NCBI GenBank assembly: GCA_002433075.1
Contig: DJHM01000034.1
Location: 135,300-162,974, forward strand
Length of the DNA stretch: 27,675 bases
Reading direction: 5' to 3'
DNA from: Latescibacteria bacterium UBA6620
Lineage (GTDB): Bacteria; Latescibacterota; UBA2968
The translations under genes were made by a program, and so were the position numbers. Positions 16,378 to 23,757 of this stretch are shown piece by piece; position 1 is the first letter of the stretch, and each line of letters begins with the position of its first letter. The notes beneath the pieces are model-generated. The model did no database searches, had not been told where the DNA came from, and worked only from the letters and a program-made list of their open reading frames with translations.

Positions 16378-16797
16378 ATGTCAGGAACCCTCGTTCACAT
16401 TGGGGTAAGAGCCTCCAACATCGAGAATACCATCCGCTTCTGGCGGGATGGACTCGGCATTCCTGTCGTCAACCAGCACAGTGACACCGCCTACGACCTC
16501 AGCGACGGACACCACAACTTTCGCGTTTTCCAACATAAAGGCCCCGAGCGACCCGAACATATTGGCGGGATGCTGGACTACCTGCACATCGGCATCCGCG
16601 TGCCCGACCTGGAAGAAGCGGCTCGGCGCCTCCTGGATCTCGGCTACGAAATCTTCTCCGATGGGCTCGGCGGCGATGTGCCTCTCGATGTCAACAACCT
16701 GAAGGAAAAGGCATTCAAGGTACACGATCCCGACGGGATCACCGTCGACGTCACGGCCAGTAGCGACCAGTGGCCGGGTGCCGGACTAACCGACTGA
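16378..16797 (+). CDS. VOC/glyoxalase-family protein
   Basis: A 139-residue two-repeat vicinal-oxygen-chelate protein. Each half has the beta-alpha-beta start: LVHIGVRASNIENTIRFWRD at 5-24 and LHIGIRVPDLEEAARRLLD at 69-87. Likely metal ligands are H7 and H70, with D124 (ITVDVTA) where a Glu is more common. GAAGGAGA eight bases before the ATG is a strong ribosome site. Possible roles include lyase, isomerase or ring-cleaving activity on a small molecule; nothing in the sequence decides which. The gene is convergent with the second VOC gene, only about a dozen bases apart, and may not share its regulation. Confidence 0.85.
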   Translation: MSGTLVHIGVRASNIENTIRFWRDGLGIPVVNQHSDTAYDLSDGHHNFRVFQHKGPERPEHIGGMLDYLHIGIRVPDLEEAARRLLDLGYEIFSDGLGGDVPLDVNNLKEKAFKVHDPDGITVDVTASSDQWPGAGLTD

Positions 16798-16809
16798 CGG
16801 GCGGGAAGA

Positions 16810-17235
16810 CTACGTTCCCTCGACGCCGTTCGCATATTGCTCGGAGAAGGCTTGACTCGGCTCGATCATCTGGATGACATCGATCAGGACCCCATTGGGG
16901 TCACGGGTGATGAAGTGCCGTTGCACCCAGTCTTCAGACTTGATCTCTTTCAGGACAGGCAGACCGGTGTCACGAATCCTCGCGTATTCGAGATCGACGT
17001 CTCCAACTTCGAAATTCAGGATCAGACCCTGGATCGACTTTCGAGCACATTCCGGCATACTCTCGTGCACGGAGTCGATCACCGCGAGTTCGTACTCGGG
17101 GCGAGCCCTCATTCGCAGACTGACATACCATTCAGCCTCGAACGTTTCCTGGAAATCGAAATAAGTCGCATAATAATCAACGGTTTCTGGGATATTCTGA
17201 GTACACAGAACGGGATAGAATCCAGTCAGGTTCAT
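16810..17235 (-). CDS. VOC-family protein under TetR control
   Basis: A 141-residue glyoxalase/bleomycin-resistance-type protein. The start at 17235 is set by AGGAGG at 17241-17246, six bases upstream; an open frame reaches further but has no family sequence. Motifs: NLTGFYPVLCTQNIPETVDYY at the N-terminus, FDFQETFEAEWYVSLR, and the closing FITRDPNGVLIDVIQ. The first repeat lacks an obvious His ligand, which suggests a binding or resistance protein rather than a classic metalloenzyme. It is divergent from a TetR regulator and its promoter carries a perfect palindrome, so it is very probably the regulator's target, switched on by a small ligand. Confidence 0.87.
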   Translation of the reverse strand: MNLTGFYPVLCTQNIPETVDYYATYFDFQETFEAEWYVSLRMRARPEYELAVIDSVHESMPECARKSIQGLILNFEVGDVDLEYARIRDTGLPVLKEIKSEDWVQRHFITRDPNGVLIDVIQMIEPSQAFSEQYANGVEGT

Positions 17236-17287
17236 CTCAACCTCCTGGGTGCGTGAAAGAAACAGATGGTCTGAGCGCTCGAAAGGC

Positions 17288-17316
17288 ATTATACATACAG
17301 ACTGTATGTATGCCAG
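17288..17316 (-). promoter_or_regulatory. Sigma-70-type promoter of VOC gene
   Basis: On the minus strand, CTGGCA (17316-17311, 4 of 6 to TTGACA) and a perfect TATAAT (17293-17288) are separated by 17 bases. Transcription would begin around 17281, leaving room for the AGGAGG site before the start at 17235. Confidence 0.7.
17291..17311. promoter_or_regulatory. TetR operator palindrome
   Basis: Perfect inverted repeat with arms ATACATACAG and CTGTATGTAT around a single A. It lies between the VOC and TetR genes and covers the whole spacer of the VOC promoter, overlapping the -10 box by three bases and the -35 box by one. A bound dimer would block the VOC promoter and is close enough to the TetR start to give autoregulation. 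Confidence 0.82.
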
Positions 17317-17333
17317 CCTGAAGGGATCATCTC

Positions 17334-17939
17334 TTGGGAAAAGCGCCGAAAACCAGTAAGGCCGAACAACGAGAGATCACGACTCGGAGACTCGTCGGAA
17401 TCGCACGAGAGGCATTCGGCGAGCGTGGATATGCCTCAGTGCCGACAGAGGAGATCGTCCGACTCGCCGGCGTGACCCGCGGTGCGCTCTACCATCATTT
17501 CAGGGACAAACGCGATCTGTTTCTTGCCGTTTTCGAGGACGCGCAGAGAGAAATTGCCGAGCGGATTGCGACGGAGGCTGACCGAGCTTCCGATCCGTGG
17601 GACCAACTCCTCGCGGGATGTCGAGCCTTTCTGGAGGCGTGCACCGATCCTCGTTTGCAGCAGATCGTCGTCATCGATGCACCTGCGGTCCTGGGCTGGG
17701 ATGTCTGGAGGCAGGTCGATGCACGAAACGGTCTGACTCAACTGAAACTCGGGCTGAGCGAGCTTCAGGACGCCGGAGTTCTCGAGACTCACTCCATCGA
17801 CGCGCTCGCCCACCTCCTGTCCGGCGCAATGAACGAGGCCGCGTTGTGGGTCGCGCAGAGCGACGATCAGGAAAGCGCACTCGAAGAAGCGATGGAGACG
17901 CTCGCTACGCTCCTACAGTCGATTCGGATCGGTCCTTAG
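17334..17939 (+). CDS. TetR-family transcriptional regulator
   Basis: A 201-residue TetR/AcrR repressor. The N-terminal helix-turn-helix is clear: AREAFGERGYASVPTEEIVRLAG followed by VTRGALYHHFRDKRDLFLAVF. The C-terminal ligand and dimer domain is of ordinary length and includes a VVIDAPAVLGWDVWRQ segment common in a subgroup of these regulators. The start is TTG at 17334 with AAGGGA seven bases upstream. It probably binds the palindrome at 17291-17311 and represses the divergent VOC gene and itself. The next gene begins directly after its stop (TAG then ATG), so a membrane protein is coregulated. The inducer is unknown. Confidence 0.92.
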   Translation: MGKAPKTSKAEQREITTRRLVGIAREAFGERGYASVPTEEIVRLAGVTRGALYHHFRDKRDLFLAVFEDAQREIAERIATEADRASDPWDQLLAGCRAFLEACTDPRLQQIVVIDAPAVLGWDVWRQVDARNGLTQLKLGLSELQDAGVLETHSIDALAHLLSGAMNEAALWVAQSDDQESALEEAMETLATLLQSIRIGP

Positions 17940-18446
17940 ATGCCTCTCGCCAATGTCCTCGAATCCATCTTCCGAATGACGGATGAGGTCTGGTCCCGAC
18001 ATACGAATCCCTGGAGTGTGTGGACCCGCTTTCTCACACTCGGCCTTATCGTGCTCGCAGTCTGGTATCGGAACGTGCTGGGTGCATTGTTCTGGTATCT
18101 GCTGGTCGCACTCGCCATCTGGATCTGGCTCAATCCCCGCGTCTTTCCCAAGCCGTCCACGACCGATCGCTGGTCTTCCAAAGCCGTTCTTGGAGAGCGG
18201 GTCTGGTTGAACCGCAAAGCCATTTCGATTCCAGACCATTTCAATCGGATCATCGCCTGGCTCAACGCCCTGTCTCTCCTGGGTATGATTCTCCTCATCT
18301 ACGGATTCACAGCCAACCACGAGTGGATGGTCGGATCGGGTCTCGCTCTCACCTACATCGGGAAGATGTGGTTCCTCGACCGAATGGTCTGGCTTTACGA
18401 CGTGATGAAGGACGCCGACGTGAAGTACTCCAACTGGCTCTACTAG
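17940..18446 (+). CDS. Small membrane protein, DUF6653-like
   Basis: A 168-residue protein with four hydrophobic segments: FLTLGLIVLAVWY, GALFWYLLVALAIWIWL, LNALSLLGMILLIYGF and a shorter one around GSGLALTYIGKMWF. Between the pairs is a conserved-looking polar stretch, RVFPKPSTTDRWSSKAVLGE. This layout recalls the DUF6653 family; recognition is from memory and moderate. Its ATG follows the TetR stop with no gap, so it is translated from the TetR transcript. With the VOC gene it forms a regulator, soluble protein and membrane protein set that would fit a response to a toxic small compound. No catalytic residues are evident. Confidence 0.75.
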   Translation: MPLANVLESIFRMTDEVWSRHTNPWSVWTRFLTLGLIVLAVWYRNVLGALFWYLLVALAIWIWLNPRVFPKPSTTDRWSSKAVLGERVWLNRKAISIPDHFNRIIAWLNALSLLGMILLIYGFTANHEWMVGSGLALTYIGKMWFLDRMVWLYDVMKDADVKYSNWLY

Positions 18447-18454
18447 GCCCTCTT

Positions 18455-18741
18455 TTGTCATCTGTCCTTGGTCACTCGTTCTTCTCTCCTTTCTCCTGAT
18501 CTGGATCCCTGCCTTCTCCGGGTCCTACGGCTACTTCGTCGACGAGTTCTACTACATTGCCTGCTCGAAACGATTGGCGTTCGGCTACGTCGATCATCCC
18601 ACGCTCTCGATCTTCTTCCTCACATTGATCCGCTCGCTCTTCGGTGATGAACTCTTCGTGCTCCGTAGCTTTCCCGCCGCCTGTGCGACGGCCACCGTCT
18701 TGGTCACGACCCGAACGGCTCAACGTTTGGGCGCGCCTCAG
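18455..18741 (+). pseudogene. N-terminal relic of a GT-C glycosyltransferase
   Basis: About 95 codons matching only the beginning of an ArnT/PMT-type membrane glycosyltransferase (normally around 500 residues): a first helix LLSFLLIWIPAF, then the hallmark loop GYFVDEFYYIACSKRLAFGY with the catalytic acidic pair, VDHPTLSIFFLTLIRSLFGD and LFVLRSFPAACATATVL. There is no start codon at the right place; the frame opens inside the spacer after the upstream gene, and the only initiator is a TTG at 18574 in the middle of the motif. At about 18735 the sequence passes in frame into a HAD phosphatase. The rest of the transferase is deleted. Confidence 0.75.
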
Positions 18742-19455
18742 GCCATCCTCATCGACCTCGACAACACGATCGTCCTCTACGACGAACCGGCACTCCATCG
18801 TCAATAGTTCCAGCGTCTCGCCTCGGCGTTCGCGGAATGGTATGATCCGGAAACTTTCGTCGAGCGTCTCCTCCGGGCCACCTTCGGCCTTCGGCAGAAC
18901 GGCGGGAGCCGCTCGAACGCCGATCGGTTCATCGACGACTTCGTAATTGAGTCGGGCCACAGCCGCGAGGAGGCGTGGGATCGCTTCGAACGGTTTTACA
19001 GGACGGAGTACCCGAAACTTGATGCCCCCTTGGACACGCCACCGCACCTTCACGAAACGCTGAGAGCTCTTCGCGAACGAGGTTTGAGAATCGCGTTGGC
19101 CACGAATGCCATATATCCGCTCGCTGCGGTCAACGTCAGGCTGGGTTGGGCCGGCCTCTCAGTCGATGACTTCGATGCGGTCAGCGACATCGAGTCGTCG
19201 TCCTGGGTGAAACCGGATCCTGGCTACTTCCAGCAGATTGCACGCAGACTGGAAGTGGCCCCGGAAGATTGTCTGATGGTCGGTAACGACCCTTTCCACG
19301 ACCTCGCCGCATCACAGACCGGAATGAAGACGTTTCTCACGACTGAAGCGAACGCCGTTGACTATTCGGCCCATCCCGACAATTATGAGGACACATTTCA
19401 ATTCGACGCATCAGGTCCGCTGGCCGACGTCGTCCCCTTCATCGATCGAACCTGA
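18742..19455 (+). pseudogene. HAD hydrolase with in-frame stop
   Basis: HAD-superfamily phosphatase of about 237 codons with all four motifs: IDLDNTIVLYDE (nucleophile DxDxT), IALATNA, VKPDPGYF with the Lys, and MVGNDPFHDLAAS with the acidic pair. It has lost its own start: the sequence AILIDLDNT follows straight on from the glycosyltransferase relic. An in-frame TAG at 18805-18807, after YDEPALHRQ, separates motif I from the rest; the reading frame is intact on both sides. A product from an internal start near 19030 would lack the catalytic Asp. The PhyH gene at 19474 follows 18 bases later. Confidence 0.83.
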
Positions 19456-19473
19456 TTACCAGCGAGAGGCTGA

Positions 19474-20229
19474 ATGTCTGTCCTGACCCAGGCTGACCAA
19501 GACTTCTTCAATCAGAATGGTTACATCGTCCGAACCGATCTGATTTCGAGCAAAGATCTGGGAACCTTCCTCGACACGTTCGACACCGACCGGAGCGACT
19601 ACTCATACCGGTGGCATCGCTACGGCTATCATCAGTCCGCAAACTACGATGCCCTTGTCACTTCGCCCGGCTACGACCGGGTGGTCCGCCATCCCCCGAT
19701 TCTCGAAGCCGCTGTTGAGCTGATGGGGGGACCGCTCAGCTTCGGCGAAATCGGCGCTAGGCATATGGGACCCTACGAGGGGTCTCTGCATCGCAGCTGG
19801 CATCGTGACCGTCCCCACTGGTCCGAGCATCCGTATCGGATGGACTACATTCAGAGTATGGTCTATCTCACCGACGTCGACGAGTCGACCCACTGCTTCT
19901 CTATCTCGCCCGAAGGCATCGACCAGCCCGTTCTGGAAGACAATGAGGCTCAGTTGAAACGAGGGGGGATCGTCGACATCCACGGCCCAGCTGGGACCGT
20001 CTGCCTGTTCAATGTCGCCGTGCTCCACACCGCCACTACCCGACCCACAGAGTCCGAGCGAAAGACCACGCAGACATACTACGGTCACCGCGATCGGAAA
20101 TTTCTCGCTAACGATTCGATCATCCCGCCCCGGCTCTGGAAACACGATCCCGATCCTGAAACGCGTGCCTTCTACAGCAACCTGAACGACGTTTCCAAAC
20201 TCTACAACGAAGCCTTCGGAATCGAATAG
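19474..20229 (+). CDS. PhyH-family dioxygenase (WHRD)
   Basis: A 251-residue PhyH protein. Iron ligands H110-R-D112 in RSWHRDRPHW, distal H185 in AVLHTATTR and R196 for 2-oxoglutarate. The segment between differs from most relatives: where PGSH is expected it reads SISPEGID, so the substrate lid is divergent. QDFFNQNGYIVRTDLIS at the N-terminus is typical. GAGAGG lies four bases before the ATG. It follows the HAD relic closely and precedes another PhyH on the same strand by 100 bases; the two proteins are not close relatives, so this is not a simple tandem duplication. Confidence 0.87.
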   Translation: MSVLTQADQDFFNQNGYIVRTDLISSKDLGTFLDTFDTDRSDYSYRWHRYGYHQSANYDALVTSPGYDRVVRHPPILEAAVELMGGPLSFGEIGARHMGPYEGSLHRSWHRDRPHWSEHPYRMDYIQSMVYLTDVDESTHCFSISPEGIDQPVLEDNEAQLKRGGIVDIHGPAGTVCLFNVAVLHTATTRPTESERKTTQTYYGHRDRKFLANDSIIPPRLWKHDPDPETRAFYSNLNDVSKLYNEAFGIE

Positions 20230-20280
20230 GCACACCTCACGGTTCGACCAAACTTGAATTCTCCAATCCAGCGAACCGGC

Positions 20281-20310
20281 CTTCCGTGTATTCCGTGTGT
20301 TCCGTGGTCC
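20281..20310. repeat. Intergenic GTG/TTC-rich repeat, copy B
   Basis: TTCCGTGTATTCC followed by GTGTGTTCCGTGG. The left half is identical over 13 bases to the copy at 4679. It lies 18 bases upstream of the PhyH start at 20329. Internally it is a degenerate direct repeat of TTCCGTGN. Confidence 0.45.
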
Positions 20311-20328
20311 AGCCTCTCGAGGTTCTAA

Positions 20329-21156
20329 ATGACTCCAGAACAACGCTACTTCTTCGATCTCACCGGGTATCTCCATATTCCGAATGCGCTGACCGACGAT
20401 GAACTGTCAGCCGCGCAGGAAGCCGCAGAGCGGTATCTGAATACCTCGGATGAAGAATTGCCGCCCGGCTTCAACATCGATCGTGAACGCAACCATTTCA
20501 TCTGGCATTTCTTCGGCTTCGCCTTCGATAAAGCGCTCGAACGGTTGACCCGTCATCCTTCGTTCTGGCCCGTGGTCCTCGAGCTGATGCACGACCGCCC
20601 ACGCCTGACGAGCGGGAATCTGATGATCAACAACCACACCCACGAGTTCCATCCCCTGCACTCTCAGCGCGAGGGAACCGGCACAAGGGGTCCCGAGGCG
20701 CCTTACTACCTGACCGGCAAGGATCGCATCTTCTGCGACCACCTCGTCGTCTTTGTCTACCTCACCGACGTCGAACCCGGCGACGGGGGCCTTATCGTCC
20801 TCCCGGGGTCTCACAAGAGCGAATTCGACCGCCCTGACGAGTATTTCTATCCCGGCAGCCGCACCCCCGATGGTGGCTACAGCCCCGACTACCGATCGTT
20901 CGACGTCCCCGCCGGTGTGGCCAACATCACCCCAAAGGCTGGCGACGTCGCGATGATCTCCGAAATGGTCACCCACGGCGCGCTCAGTTGGAAGCCCGAA
21001 GACCGGGACAGACGCTTCCTCACCCTTCGCTATATGCCTCAGTACACCGTCGGGTCCGACTGGCCTCCGGAAATTGTCGAACGCCTGGATCCTGAAACGC
21101 GTGAACTTCTCGCCGTCCAGCCTTACAAGGACATCAAGACCATCCTCTCTGAGTAA
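20329..21156 (+). CDS. PhyH-like protein with HxQ in place of HxD
   Basis: A 275-residue PhyH-superfamily protein: YFFDLTGYLHIPNALTDDEL at the start, VFVYLTDVEPGDGGLIVLPGSHKSEF at 141-166, then AGDVAMISEMVTHGALSW and FLTLRYMPQY. The expected iron pair reads H111-S-Q113 in FHPLHSQREG, with Gln replacing the acidic ligand. Distal H216 and nearby Arg residues 226-229 are retained. The GPGDG/EPGDGG type centre makes it most similar, among the genes here, to the HxG protein at 5744-6583, so the two may belong to one subfamily with an altered iron site. CGAGG upstream is a modest ribosome site. It is convergent with the NHL gene, with a shared terminator between them. Confidence 0.84.
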   Translation: MTPEQRYFFDLTGYLHIPNALTDDELSAAQEAAERYLNTSDEELPPGFNIDRERNHFIWHFFGFAFDKALERLTRHPSFWPVVLELMHDRPRLTSGNLMINNHTHEFHPLHSQREGTGTRGPEAPYYLTGKDRIFCDHLVVFVYLTDVEPGDGGLIVLPGSHKSEFDRPDEYFYPGSRTPDGGYSPDYRSFDVPAGVANITPKAGDVAMISEMVTHGALSWKPEDRDRRFLTLRYMPQYTVGSDWPPEIVERLDPETRELLAVQPYKDIKTILSE

Positions 21157-21163
21157 AACAGAA

Positions 21164-21194
21164 ATCGAGGCGCCGGTCTCCCGAGCGCCTCGAT
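21164..21194 (-). terminator. Terminator between convergent genes
   Basis: Stem of ten perfect pairs, ATCGAGGCGC and GCGCCTCGAT, with an 11-base loop. On the minus strand it is followed by TTCTGTTTT, so it best serves the NHL gene. It begins eight bases after the PhyH stop and may also halt plus-strand transcription. Confidence 0.75.
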
Positions 21195-21221
21195 CGTCAC
21201 TGCCATCCCAGTAAGGCTCGC

Positions 21222-22556
21222 CTAGAACACGAACTCCTGGGCGAACATCAGGAAATCTCCGAATCCAACTTCGCCGCTTCCGTCCAGGTCGAACTCCACT
21301 TCGAACCCCGCATCGCCCGTCCGCAAACCGAAGGCCGGCGCGAACAGCAGGAAATCCGTGAAATCCGTACTGCCGTCCCCGTCGAAGTCGCTCGTACGGT
21401 CAACGATCAGATAAAGATTCGTGGGCGCTCCGACGCCCACCAGTTTTCGTACGCGCCGATTGTCCTCGTCAGCGATGTAGAGATCACCGTTCCGGTCGAC
21501 GAACACCCCTTTCGGATCGTTTAGACTCGTTTCCGTCGCCGGAAGCTCGTCCCCGTTGAACCGTCCGCCACCCTCCGGAGCCACAAACCCGTCACCGACG
21601 ATCGTCGTGATGATCCCGTTCGGATCTACTTTCCGGATCCGGTTGTTGTTCTCGTCCGTGATGTAGAGGTTACCGCCACTATCGACGAAGATATCCTTCA
21701 TCAGACTGAACTCAGCCTCGGTGGCGGGTCCTCCGTCACCCGAAAAGCCGGGCGTGGTGGCGCTGATCCCGAGCGATCGGCTGGCGGAACCCGCGATGGT
21801 TCGGATGGTACCATCCGTATCGACGAGGCGAACCCGGAGATTGCCCGCGTCACAGATATAGGCCCGTCCAACCGCGTCCACGACGACTGACAGAGGATTG
21901 TCCAGCCGCGCTTCGGTCGCCGGCCCTCCGTCGCCCGTGAAACCCGCACGGAACCGACCGGCCACAGTCGAGATGATTCCCGTTTCAGCGTCCACCCGCC
22001 GGACTCTGTTGTTTCCACTGTCGGCGATGAACATATTTCCGTCGCGATCGAGAAAAACATCGGAGGGAGAGTTGATCGGCGTTGTCGACGCCGGATACCC
22101 ATCGTCAAGAAAACGTGGGATCCCGTCTCCTGCGACCGTTGTGACAATGCCCGTTTCACCGTCCACCCTGCGAATACGATGGTTGTTCCGGTCGGCGAAG
22201 TAGACGTTCCCGTTCGGATCGACGAAAACACCACGTGGGTTGCTCACACTCGCCCGTGTCGCCGGAAGACCATCTCCCGCATACCCCGGGAAACCATCAC
22301 CCACGACGGTTGTCAGGAGTCCTGTCCCTGCATCGATTCGCATAATCCGATCGAGGCCGGAATCCGCGAAGAAAACGTTGCCGACCGAATCGACGAACAC
22401 GCTCCGGGGTCGAACCAGCGGGGCTTCCCTGGCCGGCATATTTTCCCCGAAGCCTTCCTCACCTGTACCGGCAATTGTCGAAACACGGGGTGATTGGGCC
22501 CACACAGGTGTGCTGAGAAGCGTGACGAGCAGCAGGATGAGGACTGAATTTCTCAT
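21222..22556 (-). CDS. Secreted NHL-repeat protein, dockerin-like tail
   Basis: A 444-residue exported protein. The signal peptide is clear: RNSVLILLLVTLLSTPVWA with cleavage after residue 20. Residues about 24-378 carry six NHL-type beta-propeller blades of the form P.GVFVD..GN.YFAD..N.RIRRVD..TG.ITTVAG, interspersed with GDGGPATEA linkers typical of bacterial six-bladed propellers. Residues 385-444 hold two EF-hand-like loops, DFDGDGSTDFTDFLLFAPAFG and DLDGSGEVGFGDFLMFAQEF, resembling type I dockerin calcium loops and ending in a hydrophobic FVF. This tail recurs at the C-termini of many exported proteins in Latescibacterota-like genomes and may be an anchoring or sorting signal (recollection, not checked). 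Divergent from the PhyH gene at 22799. Confidence 0.9.
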   Translation of the reverse strand: MRNSVLILLLVTLLSTPVWAQSPRVSTIAGTGEEGFGENMPAREAPLVRPRSVFVDSVGNVFFADSGLDRIMRIDAGTGLLTTVVGDGFPGYAGDGLPATRASVSNPRGVFVDPNGNVYFADRNNHRIRRVDGETGIVTTVAGDGIPRFLDDGYPASTTPINSPSDVFLDRDGNMFIADSGNNRVRRVDAETGIISTVAGRFRAGFTGDGGPATEARLDNPLSVVVDAVGRAYICDAGNLRVRLVDTDGTIRTIAGSASRSLGISATTPGFSGDGGPATEAEFSLMKDIFVDSGGNLYITDENNNRIRKVDPNGIITTIVGDGFVAPEGGGRFNGDELPATETSLNDPKGVFVDRNGDLYIADEDNRRVRKLVGVGAPTNLYLIVDRTSDFDGDGSTDFTDFLLFAPAFGLRTGDAGFEVEFDLDGSGEVGFGDFLMFAQEFVF

Positions 22557-22798
22557 ATCAGCATCAGTAGAAGTGAATCCGAAAAGCGAGTTCGCATTCG
22601 TGGCGCTTTACTATCTAAACATACCCAAATGATGCCTATGGCTGAAAGTGGTGAAAACATCTTTCTTTTTATCTCGAACGCGGGCTAAAGAACCCCATCG
22701 GGGAAAATCAGCTCGGTACCTCTGTCCCTGTTCTTTGCGAAATTTGAAGCCGATGGACCATGCAAAGTTTGGGGATCCCGGATTAGAGGAGACAAGGG

Positions 22799-23590
22799 AT
22801 GGACAGCCTCAACCACCTCTCGCAGGACGATCTCGACCGCTTTGATGAGGAAGGCTATCTCTTCTTCGAGGGTTTGTTCGACGACGATCTCAACCAGCGT
22901 CTCAGAGACGACGTCGATCGGATGATGGAGGATCGGGAGCGAGGCGCGAAGAAGATGATTATGAGCTACAACGAACTCGGTTTGCTCACGTCCGAGCCCT
23001 GCGTCATCGACCGTGTGGCCGACCTGATGGAGGGTGAGAAGTTCACGCACCATCACATTCACGCCCGCTGGCAGGGCAAAGGTGAACGTGGCGTCGCCTG
23101 GCATCACGACTACGTTCAGACCCCGCAGACCAACCGTTCTCACCTGATGGTCCACGTCTTCATGTATCTGGATGGATTAAATGGGGAGGTGGGTGACCTG
23201 CTCGTGATGCCCGGCACGCACAAGAAGGTGATGAACGGTGATGCCTTCATGCAGTTCGAGTTCGATGATCTGCCCGGCTCGCGGACCTACGATGACCTCG
23301 CCCCGGGCTCGATCATCATCGTTCATTCCGCCGTCCAACATTGCCGCCGACCCAAACCGGGCGGACAGACCTTCCGACGCTACTTCATCGACACATCGTA
23401 TTGTCAGAACGGAGCACTCTGGGGGGGCTACAACAACATCGAGGAAATCAATGCCCTGGCTCTTGAGCAAGGCTACGACCGGGGCGGGAAGTACGCTTTT
23501 CTCTACGACACCACTCAGTTCTTCGAACGCCGTCCCAACATCGAAAAGCTCGACAAGATCAACGAAGGTAGTTTGGTACTACAATTGTGA
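22799..23590 (+). CDS. PhyH-family dioxygenase (WHHD)
   Basis: A 263-residue PhyH protein. Ligands H102-H-D104 in VAWHHDYVQT, distal H181 in AVQHCRRP and Arg 193 or 194 behind it; the site looks complete. HVFMYLDGLNGEVGDLLVMPGTHKK at 119-143 is the central strand, with PGTH instead of PGSH. The start is supported by GAGGAGACAAGGG before the ATG. The C-terminus (NGALWGGYNNIEEINALALEQGYD) is specific to a PhyH subgroup. The last eight codons lead into AT-rich DNA followed by decayed genes. The 242-base region upstream, shared with the NHL gene, holds no other gene. Confidence 0.9.
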   Translation: MDSLNHLSQDDLDRFDEEGYLFFEGLFDDDLNQRLRDDVDRMMEDRERGAKKMIMSYNELGLLTSEPCVIDRVADLMEGEKFTHHHIHARWQGKGERGVAWHHDYVQTPQTNRSHLMVHVFMYLDGLNGEVGDLLVMPGTHKKVMNGDAFMQFEFDDLPGSRTYDDLAPGSIIIVHSAVQHCRRPKPGGQTFRRYFIDTSYCQNGALWGGYNNIEEINALALEQGYDRGGKYAFLYDTTQFFERRPNIEKLDKINEGSLVLQL

Positions 23591-23619
23591 ATTACCGTAT
23601 TAGGAACTACCGTACTGAA

Positions 23620-23757
23620 ATTTGTTTTTCCCAATAACATTGCGGTCTACGACGCGACGCGCGATGAAATGGTGATGTTCGGGGGGAGAAGCGTGGCAGC
23701 GGCTTCTTCAACGATACGTGGGTCTTTTCGCTGGATACGGAGACTCGACGGGTTTGA
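23620..23757 (+). pseudogene. Kelch-repeat fragment with G-run frameshift
   Basis: A single Kelch-like unit: AVYDATRDEMVMFGG in one frame, then EKRGSGFFNDTWVFSLDTETRR in the next. Joining the frames needs one extra G in the run of six at 23681-23686, so a base appears lost. No start codon or other blades remain, and a stop follows at 23755-23757. It is a leftover of a larger beta-propeller protein. Confidence 0.65.

Noticed and set aside
14563..18807. TAG as a recoded sense codon (in-frame TAG in the APH and HAD genes)
   Set aside because: Intact genes here end in TAG (sulfatase at 1454, glycosidase at 4526, TetR at 17939, membrane protein at 18446), and the Nramp relic is cut by TAA instead. 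Ordinary nonsense mutations fit better.
18455..19455. A genuine glycosyltransferase-phosphatase fusion enzyme
   Set aside because: Only the first fifth of the transferase is present, there is no start codon, and a stop lies after the first HAD motif.
23583..23616. Two TTACCGTA/CTACCGTA words after the PhyH stop as an attachment-site repeat
   Set aside because: Only seven identical bases, 11 bases apart, in AT-rich sequence; too short to support an integration site.
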